Positions 41,601-53,696 of a stretch of DNA of 64,000 bases are shown one piece after another. The notes below the pieces were generated by a model. It searched no databases. It was not told the DNA's origin and saw only the letters and a program-made list of their open reading frames with translations. Source of the DNA: Flammulina velutipes (Eukaryota; Basidiomycota; Agaricomycetes; Agaricales; Physalacriaceae); NCBI GenBank assembly GCA_011800155.1, contig CM022378.1, positions 310,001 through 374,000 on the forward strand. The letters are read 5' to 3'. Position 1 is the stretch's first letter; every line of letters begins with the position of its first letter. The position numbers were made by a program, and so were the translations under genes.

Positions 41601-43261
41601 TCGTTTTATTGCTGGTTTCAGCAGCTGCCACATGCCCCTACCCATTGCAGATAGTTAGAATAAATTCGATTTTTTCACCTACAGTTACCCCTTCCCTACC
41701 CTCCTCATACCCTGGCAATAGCCCAGTATGCATTTTGGTGCCACAATTTCCCCCTGCCCTCAATCCCCCAGCCCCCAGCTCCCATCCTCTCACCCATCAA
41801 TGACATCAATTCCCCCTGATCTGCATCCCCTGTGTGGCCACATTTCCCCATCCTCTCCTCCTCCTCCTCTCCCATCAATTCTGTTCCATTGTTCTGGGTG
41901 TGGCAATGCTCCATATCCCAATTTAGACAAGGTGTACCTAGCCTTTCTGGTTATCTGAACTTATCCCGATTTGGAAGTGGCTGTGCTTGACCTCTTGGGA
42001 TATATCCCTGTTTTTATATAACAGTTTTTGGGTTATAACCCAGAACTTTTTTAGAAATTCTACTACTAGGGCTCTCTGGCACCTTTTTGATGAGCCTCCT
42101 CCGCTTCTTCGGCGGACTTGGCTGTTTCGACTCCTCGGAGTCGTCCTCTTCCTCTTCCTCTTCCTCGACTACAACTTCTGCCTTCCTCTTTTTCGTCACC
42201 GGCACCCAGGCAGGCGTCTTGAGGATCGCCGGTCCCCATGTTCTCTTCTTCGGCGATTCTCCCTGGACGGGCCTTCCCAGCTTTCGTTTCTTCGAAACGG
42301 GCTTGGAAGTCGTCGAGGTTGTTGGAGGCAGTGGGGAGGGCGCCCTTTCTGGAGGCGTCGCCATCCTGGGCGGAGTTCCCGTTGGAGGCGACCAAATCCG
42401 AGGCGATAACACGGTCGGTGGTTCATCCAGCGGTGTTCCTGTTGCCGCTGGAGGTGTTCTAGCGACAGGTGGGGAAGGTGGGGGAGGGGTCGTCACCGGC
42501 GGTGTTGGTTGCAACCAAGGTTGCGGGGACGGTGGCGGTATCGGCGCTGGGAACCACGTTGGTCCAAACAGCGATTCCGCCATCGGCGGCGGCGACTCCA
42601 GACGTAGTGGCAGTCTTGGTGGTGACTGCGGAATAGGAGGGGGCATTGCCCTCGCGAAGTCGATCTCAGCGACGGTGAGACCGTCGCTGCGATCCGGATC
42701 TGCAGGAGGTTCACCTCCCGTAGATCCCTTCGCTTCTCCTGCTGCTGGTTCCGGCGAGGAGGTACTCATCAATTGGTCGACCTCCTCGTCCTCGTCTTCT
42801 TCGACCTCAGTGGACGCATAGTCCAGGCCTAGAGTCGTCTGTTCGCTTTCCTCGTGACTTGGCCACGTTTCGACGCGTACTGGGCTTGGTTGACGCGTCG
42901 CCGACGCGTCAACCGACGAGGTCATGCCTGACTCCGTCGTTCCCAGTACGCTCGAAGGTGGTGGTGTCGCTTCCGGGCTCGCAGGGGTTGGCGACCTAGG
43001 AGGCGGGGTTGACTCTTTTTCTTCGGGCTGCGGTGAACTTCCCTCTGAAGGGGCCGGGAGAAACAACGGTGTTGTCGTGTCGAACACCGCAGTTGGTTCT
43101 GCACGCGGGGACACGGGAGGGGACGAGACCGTGGCAGCTGGTTCCGGCGCAGGCGACAAGATGGCGGGAGGCGTTGGTGCCGGCGAGACCGTCGAAGCAG
43201 GTTCAGGAGCAGGCGAGACAGTCGTGGGAGGCAGCGGTGCAGGGGTCGAGGGCGCAGACAT
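38697..43261 (-). pseudogene. A2 copy of the Zn2Cys6 accessory gene, split by a foldback transposon
   Basis: Exon 1 is 43261-42075 plus 39506-39491, interrupted by the 39516-42074 element and its TSD. Without the insertion it is 1,203 nt in frame. Exon 2 is 39437-38697 (741 nt). The 53-nt intron 39438-39490 keeps the same hairpin as in A1. The zinc cluster (CRKCFKRGIQC...CVEC...C) and coiled coil are intact. Compared with A1 the protein is clearly diverged, but indels are in multiples of three and many codon differences are silent, so the reading frame was conserved until the transposon arrived. Confidence 0.82.
39516..42074. mobile_element. Non-autonomous long-TIR foldback (Mutator-like) element
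   Basis: 2,559 bp with inverted arms of about 1.06 kb (39516-40578 and 40985-42074) and a spacer of about 406 bp. It is flanked by a 9-bp direct repeat TCTGGCACC (39507-39515 and 42075-42083). Excising it with one repeat restores exon 1 of the A2 Zn2Cys6 gene exactly (36 nt aligning codon for codon with A1). No transposase; the small open frames in the arms are mirror copies. Long TIRs plus 9-bp TSD suggest the Mutator superfamily. Confidence 0.8.
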
Positions 43262-43775
43262 GTTCGGTTTGAACGTGGTGGTTGAAAAGAAAGAGGGTAA
43301 CGTTGAAGTTCCCTCTTTCTCACACTACCGGGGTCCGGTCCGGTGTTTAATGGATCGCCCATCAAAACATCCGAGGCGAGTCAATATCTTCCCTTTTTGG
43401 ATTGCTATTGATGCCCTGTTCCTTCCTTGTTCGCTTCCGTCTGCCTCGGTTCCGCTAAGTCCCTGAGCTCAATTCTCTCTTTCTTTTTGCTGACCTTATA
43501 CAGGCTTGCCCTCCCTTAACTTCCAACACTGTTATGCCTGGCAACCAGTCTCCTCTTTGATTGGTTTTGGTCGCGTCTCGTCACGTGATAAGTCACCTGC
43601 CTTCCACATGACTCGTGCCGATTTCCGATTTCCACCCGCTATGTTGGCGGGTGTTCTGATTGCCCGCTATATAGGCGGCTGATAATGAATCTTAACAAAA
43701 TTTAAAATTTTGGCCCATATAACGCCTCTATATCCCCTACCAAGGAAATTAGATGGTGTCCGCACCATCTGTTCC
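43262..43775. promoter_or_regulatory. A2 region between pol and the Zn2Cys6 gene
   Basis: Contains the AGATGGTG/CACCATCT hairpin just after pol (about 43752), GC hairpins (about 43626-43680), one TCACGTGA box (about 43580) and the 5' leader of the accessory gene. Candidate internal promoter. Confidence 0.4.
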
Positions 43776-46700
43776 CTACGCAGTTTTATTTACCAAGTCG
43801 AGTACTCGCCCGACACTATCGCGGATCCTATGTAGCCTCTTGAAAAATACATCTCCCAGTTGTTTTGGGTCCTTTCTCGAGTAGAAAGGGATTACCCTAA
43901 ACTGGGCTATCTTATCTTTCAATATCGAGCCATCCAGTTCACACAGTACGTAGTTTCCAGCCGTTGTTCGAGAAATAACAGCATATGGACCCATGAATCT
44001 TTCTTTGAACTTCGAATTTAATTCGTCTTCAATGCGCGTATTGCGCACCAGTACTAGTTCACCTGTTTTGAACTTGTACTTTGGAATTCTATTTTTATGT
44101 TCATTCATGAATCTTTCTGCTGCTCTTTTCTTGGCTTCTGTTACACGCTGTTTCATTTTCTTTACGTCTTCTTTGTGTTTTATCAACTGAGTTGCTCGAT
44201 ACGCTATCAAGTCGGAGTGTGAAATCAACGTATCTGGGATATCTACAAGCCAAGTGGCTTCTTCGATATCAAGTGGTAACACTGGTTCACATCCCGTTAC
44301 TGCGTAAAACGGTGAATGACCCAAAGTCCTTTTAACCGTTATCCTTTCGGCCCATAGTACTTCATGTAAGAAAGCGGGCCATTCTTCTGGATGGCCTTTG
44401 CACACTTTAAACAACGATTGTCTAATGTCCCAGTGCCCTCTTTCCACTTTTCCATTGGCCTGTTTGTTGTAGGGAGTGATTAGAATCCCTTTAACACCAT
44501 ACTTAGCCTCGATATGGACCATTGCCTTCTTGATAGCGGGTCCGTTATCAGTGACTATCTGCTTTATACAACCCCATCTACACAATATGTCTTCGAAAAT
44601 CCAATCTCCTAAGGTCTCGGCATTCTCGTTGATTAACGCTCTGGCCTCTGGCCATCCAGTCAATCCACATCGTGCTACTGTGACTGCATTATATCCTGAG
44701 TACTTCTTTCGAGCTCCAGTGCCGCCAGAAGTCGGCATTCTGAAAGTGTCTACAAAAGCCGTTTCATAGATCCCTGGTGTAGGAGTTATAGTTGGTTCTT
44801 TGTGTATTTTCATCTTCTGTCTTTTCTGACAGAGTACACACGTTTTTACGAACCAATTGATGTCTGTATCCATTCCTGGCCACCAGAATCTTTTCCCGAC
44901 AAGTTTGCGGACGGAAAATTGACCTTTGTGCCCATGCTTGTCGTGTATGACTTGTACCACTGGCAATCTCTTGCCTAGTAGGAGGACTCTCCGGTGTTTT
45001 CCTTCTGCATTCTTTTTGTATAACTTGTCACCCGCTATGAAGAATTCCTTGTCACTGAAGTCCCTAAGGGTTTGAAGTTGTCGATCCGCTAAGATAGCGG
45101 GTGTATAATTCTCATCCTTCAAGTAGGGTTCTACGTGTGGTAGTAAGGTTTCCCATAGCTGCTCCCTAGCTGATCGTTCTAGTTCAGGGAACTCGTCGAT
45201 AGCTACCCATTTTTCTAAGTCCTCCACTGCCATAGCGGCTAGTTGGGTGACTCTGTACTCTTCCTCGACTTCTGTCGGGGTTTCTTCTACTAAGTCCTCC
45301 TGGTTCTCTTCTGGTTTGCTAACTTCGAAGAGATATCCAGTCCTAGTGTCTATATTGTCTTTGAAGTCTTCGAAGGGTAGAGGTTTGTCTTCCTCCGCTA
45401 AGTTAGCGGGTTCCTCATATTCGAAGGTCGATAGCTCTTCTTCGTACTCGTCCCCTGGTGGACTTGGAATGATCACATCGTTTGGCGATGCTACCCTTCT
45501 ACTGAGTCCATCTGGGCCATGTACTTTCCCAGGTACGTGTACTAGGGTGAAGTGGAACATCAAGATTTCTTCTGCCCAGCGTTGTAGATTCCCATTGGTT
45601 AGAGAGTCTATGTTGGACAACATTCCTTTGATGTACTTTGCATCGACTTCAATCTTCAATTTCCTACATCCAAGTAAATAATACTTGCAAGCCATTAACG
45701 CACGGTGCAACCAAATAACTCCCGCTTTGATTGCGAGTACCTGGCTTCCCGCTCGTCCAAGGTTATAGATAAGAACTTAGCAAAATAGCGTTTCTTAGGG
45801 TCTTCTGGATCCTCTTGGGACAGATAAAACCCAACCGCCATGTAAGAGGTATCGACCGACAAGATAACGGGTGTTGGCCAGTCATAATTCAGTGGTTTCA
45901 ACATGGGGCTTGTTTCCAACGCTCTTTTGAGTGCATCCATTGACGCTTGTTCTTCCTCTCCCCAGACGAATGGTACTCCATCCCTGGTGAGTCTAGTCAT
46001 AGCCAACGCTTTCTTTGAATAATCCTTGACAAAAGTTCGAAATACTCCCGCTGTCCCGAGAAATGAGCGGACATCTCTAAGACATTCGCACGGCAACCAG
46101 TCTGAGATGACTTTTACTCTATCTTCAGCTGGTTTTCGTCCTTCATAACAACAAGTGTGTCCAACTACTACTGTTTCATTGGCACAGATGATTGCCTTGT
46201 GTCCTGAGAAAGTTCCACCCGAATATTTCATTCTTTGTATAATTCTATTCATATTCACCATATGTTCCCATACAAAACGGCGAATTCCTGGGTTTTCTGG
46301 AATGGTTTCGAAGTTCCCTTCCTTGTCCTGATACCTAGTGGCGGGTCCTCTTACAGGAACGTCGTCAATATAGGGCCGCATATATGTCGGGATTTCATCT
46401 TTGAGAATATGCGTGACATCCTCATGGAATATTGGAACTGAGTTCGTCCATCCCATGGGTAAGGTCTTCAAGCGCAGCGCCCCATAGGGTGTTGAGAAGG
46501 TAGTCATGTCTCTAGATTTTTCTGACAAGTGGCGCTCATCATACCCTACATACAAGTCCAAAGTCCCTCCACAGGCTCTTCCTGCGAATGCCTCCGCTAA
46601 CTCTTCGGTAGCGGGTGGTAGACCAGAATGCGCTATGGTGACGGCATTTAGCGGCTCCAAACTATGTACTAGTCGAAGTTTCTTGCCGTCCTTCTTTACC

Positions 46701-47734
46701 ACGCAAAACCATCTCGAGCGATATGAGGAGTTCGAAGGCTCATATACGCCTGAGTCTAGCTTATTTTTGATGATAGCGCAGACTTCATTAAAAATCCCTG
46801 GTGGAATTTTAATGTTCTTCAATACCCATGGTACATGTGGTATTACTGGCATATCTACAGGTGGAAAGAAGTCCTCTCGAAACCTTCCTTTCTCTGTCTC
46901 TTCCCAGGCAAAGCCTTGGTTCTGTTTACACATCAAGTCGTCGATCAAATTCCTTTCTTGAGGCCACAGAAAATCCCCGACATGGTCTCTTTGGACTTGT
47001 TCACGTCGTTCTTCTGTGTATCTTCCCGTCGGAGTGAAGCTTGGCGGGTTGGGATTTAACTCCAACATGCCTTCGAGTGGATCCCCGACAATATTGCGGA
47101 TGATCCTGAACTCCTCGGGTAAGGTTCCCAGGTGGGGTTTGACTTTCAATGCGACTGGTTTGTATTTCTTAGTGGCTAAGACCTGTCTGGGAATTGATTC
47201 CCGTTTTCTCGAGTCTAAATACTCTTGCTGTGGGAGAGTGAGTTCCTTCTGTGGAATACTAACCGTCAAGTGCTGAAGTATTTTCTCCAGTCCTCGAGGG
47301 ACGGAGTCGAACAAGTTCACCGTTACTGGCTGATATTGTTCGACCTCCTCTAAAGTCCAATCTGAGTCTAGTCGGACTTGTGGTAACAAGACCCGACTTC
47401 CTGGCGGGTGGTCCGAAGTGGACATACCCGATGCTGTTCCATAACGAAACCCATTCCGCAATGCTTTAGCGGCCTTGTTAACACCATCGGAGGATTGAGA
47501 CAAGTACAAGCTGGTTAATGCTTGACTATCAAACGTCTGACGGGATTTTTCTGGCACAAAGGTGCGCTCGATCTGTATTTCACCATTCTCTGCTTGTCCA
47601 ACTACTAGAGCCACCTCTCCTTGATCGTCGATCAATTCCTCGAGTGCTCCGGAAAAACCGGTCCGGTGCCAGGTTGTTGTTGGTAGCGGGGCATTTGCCC
47701 CCGCTTGTATGTCGGGAGGGTAAGTCGTTTCCCA
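43776..47734 (-). pseudogene. A2 Pol (RT-RNase H-integrase), frameshifted
   Basis: Same protein as the two A1 halves, with the RT YIDD region intact (about 46355-46378, PYIDDVPV). Further features are RNase H (ILSVDTSYMAVGF), the integrase zinc domain (HDKHGH...CVLC) and catalytic residues in FVDTFRM, VTDNGPA and NGKVERGH. No chromodomain; the C-terminus is Lys/Arg-rich. A 1-nt deletion near 45708 splits the frame into 47734-45695 and 45710-43776. In A1 the same site is intact. Confidence 0.88.
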
Positions 47735-48966
47735 TTACTAGGATCAGTAATGGTAGCAACTACTCCTCCATCGCGCAGTACGGATGTATTAATACTAGAT
47801 ACGACATCGAAGGGTCTTCCCAGTAGTACTTCATACGCTGGATCCCTAATGATGTGTACTTGAAGGAAATATACGATTCCTCCGAAGTCGAATGCCAAGT
47901 TCCTTGCCAGTCCCACTGTCTTGGTCTGACCCTTGTCTGCACTTTCCATAGTGATGGAAAAGGATGGATCGAAAGGAACCCCTAGCTCTAGCGCGGCCTT
48001 AAGTGACATAGACACTATTTGCGACCCGCTATCTAGGAGGCTCTCTTTCTTTCCTGCCCCGCCAATCGTTGGCCAGAGAGTTCTGAGATCAGCACTTTCG
48101 GACGCAACATTGGTGCGCGGCATCTGATACGGACCCGTGTAGCCAGTATGATTAAACAGTTGCTCGACTAAGTCGTGCACTACTACAGACCCTAGGGGTA
48201 ACTGGGTTGTATCTTGTAGATTTACTGAGTAATATCGTGGGTCTTCACTTTGGTGATACTCCGCTTCCATAGCGGGTCCGCTGCCTGAGTCTAATTCAGA
48301 CATTTGTTGAATGTTAACTTTAACATTCTTTGCTTTGAGATTCTCTAGCAAATCCTTCTGCCAGGCTTCATTCGTGGCAAGAAGTTCTTCTGGAAGTAGT
48401 GTCTTCCAAAGGGATCTCCAACCAGGGTTTCTGAGTAGGAGGTCCTTGAGCTTTGAAATGCGCTGATAGCTTTTGTGCTTTTCCTGCTCCTTTGGAGTAC
48501 TGTTCTCTTCCTTTGGGGGAGCATTCTCTGCTTCCTCTACAGAAACCGCTGGAATAGCGGCCTCTGTCCGTTTCTTAGCGGGACCCGCTTCGATAGCGGG
48601 CTCCGGTCCTTCCAACACTTCTTCCAATAGATCACTCAGTTCTGGCTCCTCCTCTTCAGGAGGTGCGACGAACTGAACTTTCTTAGGTCTACTAGGCAAC
48701 ACTACTTCTACTCTAAGTCCCTTCGTGGGGCCGGGCTTTATCGGGTTTTCTTTGGGTATATTGGGTATATTGGGTATAACTGGTTCTCTTTCCTTAGCAG
48801 TATGGCTTCGAGTACTACGAATAGTATTCTGGCTCTCAGGAGGGGCAGTTCTCTTAAGTAGTAACTCAGAGGAACCCCCGTCCGTCCTCGAGCCTAATCG
48901 AAACCCTCCTGCAAGTAGGTGGGGTCGATCATCTGCTGTTGAAGGAAAACCGTCCGATCTATCTGT
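47632..48966 (-). pseudogene. A2 protease region
   Basis: Near-identical to A1 18345-19679, with the same frame relations to gag and pol and the LLDSGSQIVS active site. The frame itself is open; marked non-functional only because the gag upstream is frameshifted. Confidence 0.75.
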
Positions 48967-50314
48967 TCAGTCGGAGGAAAGAAGTCTTCCTGAAATAGCC
49001 CTTCGTAGTTTTGTGCGCTAGCGGGTGGGTTGGGACCATGTTCTCTAATGTACTTAAGTACTTGTTCCATTGGAGACATGCCATCTTTACGCTTGCTTAG
49101 CGAAATTCCATCGGCTGTGAAGTACCAATTGGAGTTTCCTGGTTTATATATCCAGCCTTCTTTCTCGAACTTGTTCTTCTCAGGGCATTCTGTGAGGAAA
49201 TGCCCATGTTCGTCGCAGAAATAACATTTCCCGCTAAGGGAGCGGGCACGTGACGGGTTAAAGTTCGCCGGGACAGGAAGTATTCCTTTTGGCATAGGCT
49301 GTATTGGAGGTCTAGGGGCTTGGTACGACGTGTTTTGTTGCACATAGTTCCCCATATGTTCAGTAGGGTAACTCTGCATTTGTATTTGTCGAGTTCCCAT
49401 CCTATCCATCATAGCCATTAACCTGCGGGATTCTTCCTGTCGGACTTTCTCTAACTCCCTCATTTCGTCCTGTCGAGCCTTCTCGATGGCCTTGAGTGTA
49501 TCTGCCAACGAGTTGATGCTGGCAACTTGGTCATGCATATCTTCGATCTTGACCCGCGTTGTTGACGGGGAAATGAGTTCTCGTTCGTACGTGTTCCCTG
49601 TTCTCATTGGGGCCCACCGAACGTTTCTATTTCCTCTAAGTACTTTTCTGCGACTTTAATGACTTCGCCTAGAGTCCACCGCTGTCCCAGCGGTCTATTT
49701 GGAGGGACAGGGATCGCTCGTAAATCATTGTAGATCGCCGCCCAAGCGGGTCCCACAAAGCACTGCTGGACTAGATCGAGTACCGATTTCTGAGTGACAT
49801 CTCCAATATCGATTAGATATTGAAGTTTGTGCACGACTTCTCGGCGGAACTCCATCATTCTATCCTTTGAGCCTATGGGACGCGCCTTGTAGTGCGTCAA
49901 AAGTTCTTCTACCTCTCGCATGGTATATTCTTGATCTTGCTCACCCTTATTGTATAGCTTAAGGATGGCCTTTTTATATGCTAACCAGTCACCCGCCGAG
50001 TATTCGGGTAGGGCGACCCACTGTCTCCGTATGTCATAGTCTACATAGACTCCTGCAATTTCGATCTGAACTTGAGGGTTGGTTACGCGGTTTACTGAGT
50101 AGATCCATTCCAGTCCCATGAAGTATTCTCTGATTCCCCCGTCTCTGAAGCGGGGGGCATCTTTACTTCCAGGCGCCGGTAGTTTCTTGCCCGCAATTTC
50201 CGCTTGTGTTTGCGCACTAAGTTGGTTCACGAAATTGTTAACGGGAGCTAGGTTTGGCTGTCCAGCAGCTTGGCCCGCGTTCCCTCCTGCGTTGTTGTTT
50301 TCCTGATCTGCCAT
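48894..50314 (-). pseudogene. A2 Gag, frameshifted
   Basis: Counterpart of A1 gag from the MADQ ATG at 50314. A run of four G in A1 is three in A2 (about 49606-49612), breaking the frame after FGG. The CCHC knuckle is still encoded downstream. Confidence 0.85.
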
Positions 50315-50857
50315 TGGGAATAGAGGTTGTCCTAAAGGTACAGCCTGTCTAAATTTCTCAAATAGCGGGTGGACTTGATCGAGATCAAATCGGTCTGCAA
50401 ACGGACTAAGTTCGTTTGGTGAAGGGGTGTGAGGTCTTCGGGGTATTGGACTTGGTAAAAGTCTTGGAAGACGACTCGAAAGCGGGACTGTGGATAATAT
50501 AAATCCGGGGGGATAGGCTGGTTCCGACACTAAGTCGGGTGGTAGCTTTTTAGGCTTTTTGTTTGGCGGACGCGGTCTGCGTTCGTCTGGATATCCGTTG
50601 AATAGATCGCCTGGTTTAGGACGATTTTCGCGTAGATTCCTTACAACTGGAGCACCTGAGTTTTCACCCAAGTTCGCTCTACGGTTGTTTTGTTGTTCTA
50701 AAGCTGAGCTTTGACTAGTTGGCGTTTCCGACAACTTAGCGGTTGGCTTGGCTTTTGGGGCTATTTTGGATTGGGTGTAGAAATAACTTGTTAACTCTTG
50801 TTTTACGAAGAATCGACTAAGTCAAATTTATCACCCCTCGCGGTGGGCTCCAAAATA

Positions 50858-52553
50858 TGATGAGCAGTGCAAAAGAACACCACCAAATCACACACACACA
50901 CACACACTAACAAGTAGGCGTGGAAATGCAAGTCCGCTTCGATAGCGGGTCTGCTTTTTAATTGTTTAGAGTTCGATGAACTGGTCTTTGGGGTTTCGGG
51001 AAGGTATGGGGGTTCGATTGCAATGGTTCAAAATGTATAACAAGTTCGAGGGGTAACAGGGATCTGATCTTTAGTTGAAAACTAGAGGCCAACAAGAGTC
51101 ACAGGCCGATTGGGATGCGTGAGGCAGACTTAATAAAGCTCCAACCGGTCCGTCAATCTTCAACCACGCTAAGGGGTCTGCGTCCAGATACCCTGGTATC
51201 TATCTAGTGCTCTAAGACTCAACGGACTCTGTCCGCGGCTTAAAACGATAGCTTAGCTGCAGTCTAAACCACACTCAACGGGGACTGGGTTTTCCAATCA
51301 GATTCTTTCAAGTGGTTAGATGACTGTTCTGAGACAGCGCCGGGAACGTCGATGGCACAGGCAATGGCTAAACTTCAATTCCTCAAAGTAGCTCCAATGG
51401 CTCTAAGTTCCTTTTGCTTTCAGATTCAAAGTCACCTATGTGACAGAACTTCTATTCAATCCTATCGAGCTAACCGACGGTAAATACTGCTTTGTGGGCT
51501 GCGTCTACTGGGGGTCTAAGCTAGTTTACAGTATGCTAACGAGCGTATTATATAGGTATTTCTAAAGAGCGTGACTAAAGTTGGTTTACTGTATTTTATC
51601 CGCCACAGGAGCGGCCGCCACGTTGGCGGGCCCCGTGAACCTTGTTGTGCCCTGGGCCATATGGCCTTCATCATTCTTAGCCAGGTATTTGTCCTGGATG
51701 CACCCAATGAGGAGTGGCGTACCGCGCGGGTACTCAGCTCCTGAGTGATCCAAGGTCAGCTGGCATGCTTGTTCCATGTGTATCTCTCCATTCTTAGGCG
51801 ATCCGCGCGGGCCCTCAATTAGCACCCGCATGGTCCCTGTTGCCTTGTGTTTTTCCTCTCTCGATAGAGAGGCCTTATTTCCAATAATGCCCCGCCCAGG
51901 AATCGGGCCCGTCGTGTTGGCGGCTCAACTCCTAGGTGGGTCCTACAGTGCCTCTGGCGCTTCATATCCAGAGCCCGAATGCTATCCAACAGAGGGACTT
52001 GGGTTTCTGTGCTCGATCTGGAAGATCTGCCCGATCTGGATTATATTGATGAGATCCAGGGAGTCAGAGCGTGGTTCAGGAATAAGGTTTACTTCCCCTG
52101 AGATCATGACTCATGACGCAACATGCCTTTGATGGATTCCATGGTCGATCTCCGTCCTCTGCGTTTTGGTGGCTAAGTCCGTCCAAGTGTGGCGGGTGGT
52201 TCGTGAACTGTCCTTGGAAGAGTGGGATCCTTATTTCTAAGTACCCGACACCATGGCGGGTGCAAGACTGAGTACTGGTTTTATTGATCGACCTAAGTCG
52301 AGTTACTTGTATTGTAGTTTTAGGTTCCTCCCGCTTCGAGAGCGGGGTCGATTGCCTGGCTGAACCAGTGCATGACTTCAAGGTTCCAAGGATGAGTCCC
52401 AGTAACAAGGACCTTCTCCGTACTGCTAGCCTGGTGTGGAGTGGTATATTCCGTCCATAATGCCTTCTTCCTATGTCCATTCTGCCTGGTTTGCCTTGTA
52501 CCAAATCGCAAAATATGGGGTCTTTGCCCATCCAAATATTACAAGGCGTATCA
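50858..52553 (-). repeat. A2 5' LTR
   Basis: 1,696 bp, TGATACG...CTCATCA on the minus strand, including a (CA)n tract and the LTR hairpins. The adjacent primer-binding site is at about 50835-50852. Followed by TSD ACGC at 52554-52557 and the resumed A1 RT. Confidence 0.92.
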
Positions 52554-53696
52554 ACGCGGCCCTATATTGACGACGTTCCTGTAAGAGGACCCGCCACTAG
52601 GTATCAGGACAAGGAAGGGAACTTCGAAACCATTCCAGAAAACCCAGGAATTCGCCGTTTTGTATGGGAACATATGGTGAATATGAATAGAATTATACAA
52701 AGAATGAAATATTCGGGTGGAACTTTCTCAGGACACAAGGCAATCATCTGTGCCAATGAAACAGTAGTAGTTGGACACACTTGTTGTTATGAAGGACGAA
52801 AACCAGCTGAAGATAGAGTAAAAGTCATCTCAGACTGGTTGCCGTGCGAATGTCTTAGAGATGTCCGCTCATTTCTCGGGACAGCGGGAGTATTTCGAAC
52901 TTTTGTCAAGGATTATTCAAAGAAAGCGTTGGCTATGACTAGACTCACCAGGGATGGAGTACCATTCGTCTGGGGAGAGGAAGAACAAGCGTCAATGGAT
53001 GCACTCAAAAGAGCGTTGGAAACAAGCCCCATGTTGAAACCACTGAATTATGACTGGCCAACACCCGTTATCTTGTCGGTCGATACCTCTTACATGGCGG
53101 TTGGGTTTTATCTGTCCCAAGAGGATCCAGAAGACCCTAAGAAACGCTATTTTGCTAAGTTCTTATCTATAACCTTGGACGAGCGGGAAGCCAGGTACTC
53201 GCAATCAAAGCGGGAGTTATTTGGTCTGCACCGTGCGTTAATGGCTTGCAAGTATTACTTACTTGGATGTAGGAAATTGAAAATTGAAGTCGATGCAAAG
53301 TACATCAAAGGAATGTTGTCCAACATAGACTCTCTAACCAATGGGAATCTACAACGCTGGGCAGAAGAAATCTTGATGTTCCACTTCACCCTAGTACACG
53401 TACCTGGGAAAGTACATGGCCCAGATGGACTCAGTAGAAGGGTAGCATCGCCAAACGATGTGATCATTCCAAGTCCACCAGGGGACGAGTACGAAGAGGA
53501 GCTATCGACCTTCGAATATGAGGAACCCGCTAACTTAGCGGAGGAAGACAAACCTCTACCCTTCGAAGACTTCAAAGACAATATAGACACTAGGACTGGA
53601 TATCTCTTCGAAGTTAGCAAACCAGAAGAGAACCAGGAGGACTTAGTAGAAGAAACCCGACAGAAGTCGAGGAAGAGTACAGAGTCACTCAACTAG
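52554..53696 (+). pseudogene. A1 RT (catalytic part) and RNase H, continuation after A2
   Basis: Resumes the A1 pol frame with RPYIDDVPV (RT catalytic Asp pair), then FSGHKAIICANETVVVGHTC, the connection domain, and RNase H (VDTSYMAVGFYLS, SKRELFGLHRAL). Then a 1-nt deletion (CCC where A2 has CCCC, about 53655-53658) throws the frame into a stop at 53694. Confidence 0.88.
53525..53541. repeat. GC hairpin inside pol
   Basis: CCCGCTAACTTAGCGG in frame in the Glu-rich linker between RNase H and integrase. Confidence 0.7.

Larger units (their letters stand above)
20934..52553 (-). mobile_element. Element A2: second giant A-family retrotransposon, inverted inside A1
   Basis: Minus-strand copy of the same family, TSD ACGC at 20930-20933 and 52554-52557. 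It carries a further insertion, B, in its 3' LTR and a Mutator-like foldback in its Zn2Cys6 gene. Removing both, with their TSD copies, leaves about 17.13 kb, close to the 17.16 kb of A1. Gag, pol and both antisense genes have small frameshifting deletions. Confidence 0.92.

Noticed and set aside
34550..43262. Accessory block as a separate transposon inserted in A2
   Set aside because: The same block with the same order lies at the same place in A1 (55160-61849), with no TSD or terminal repeats around it.
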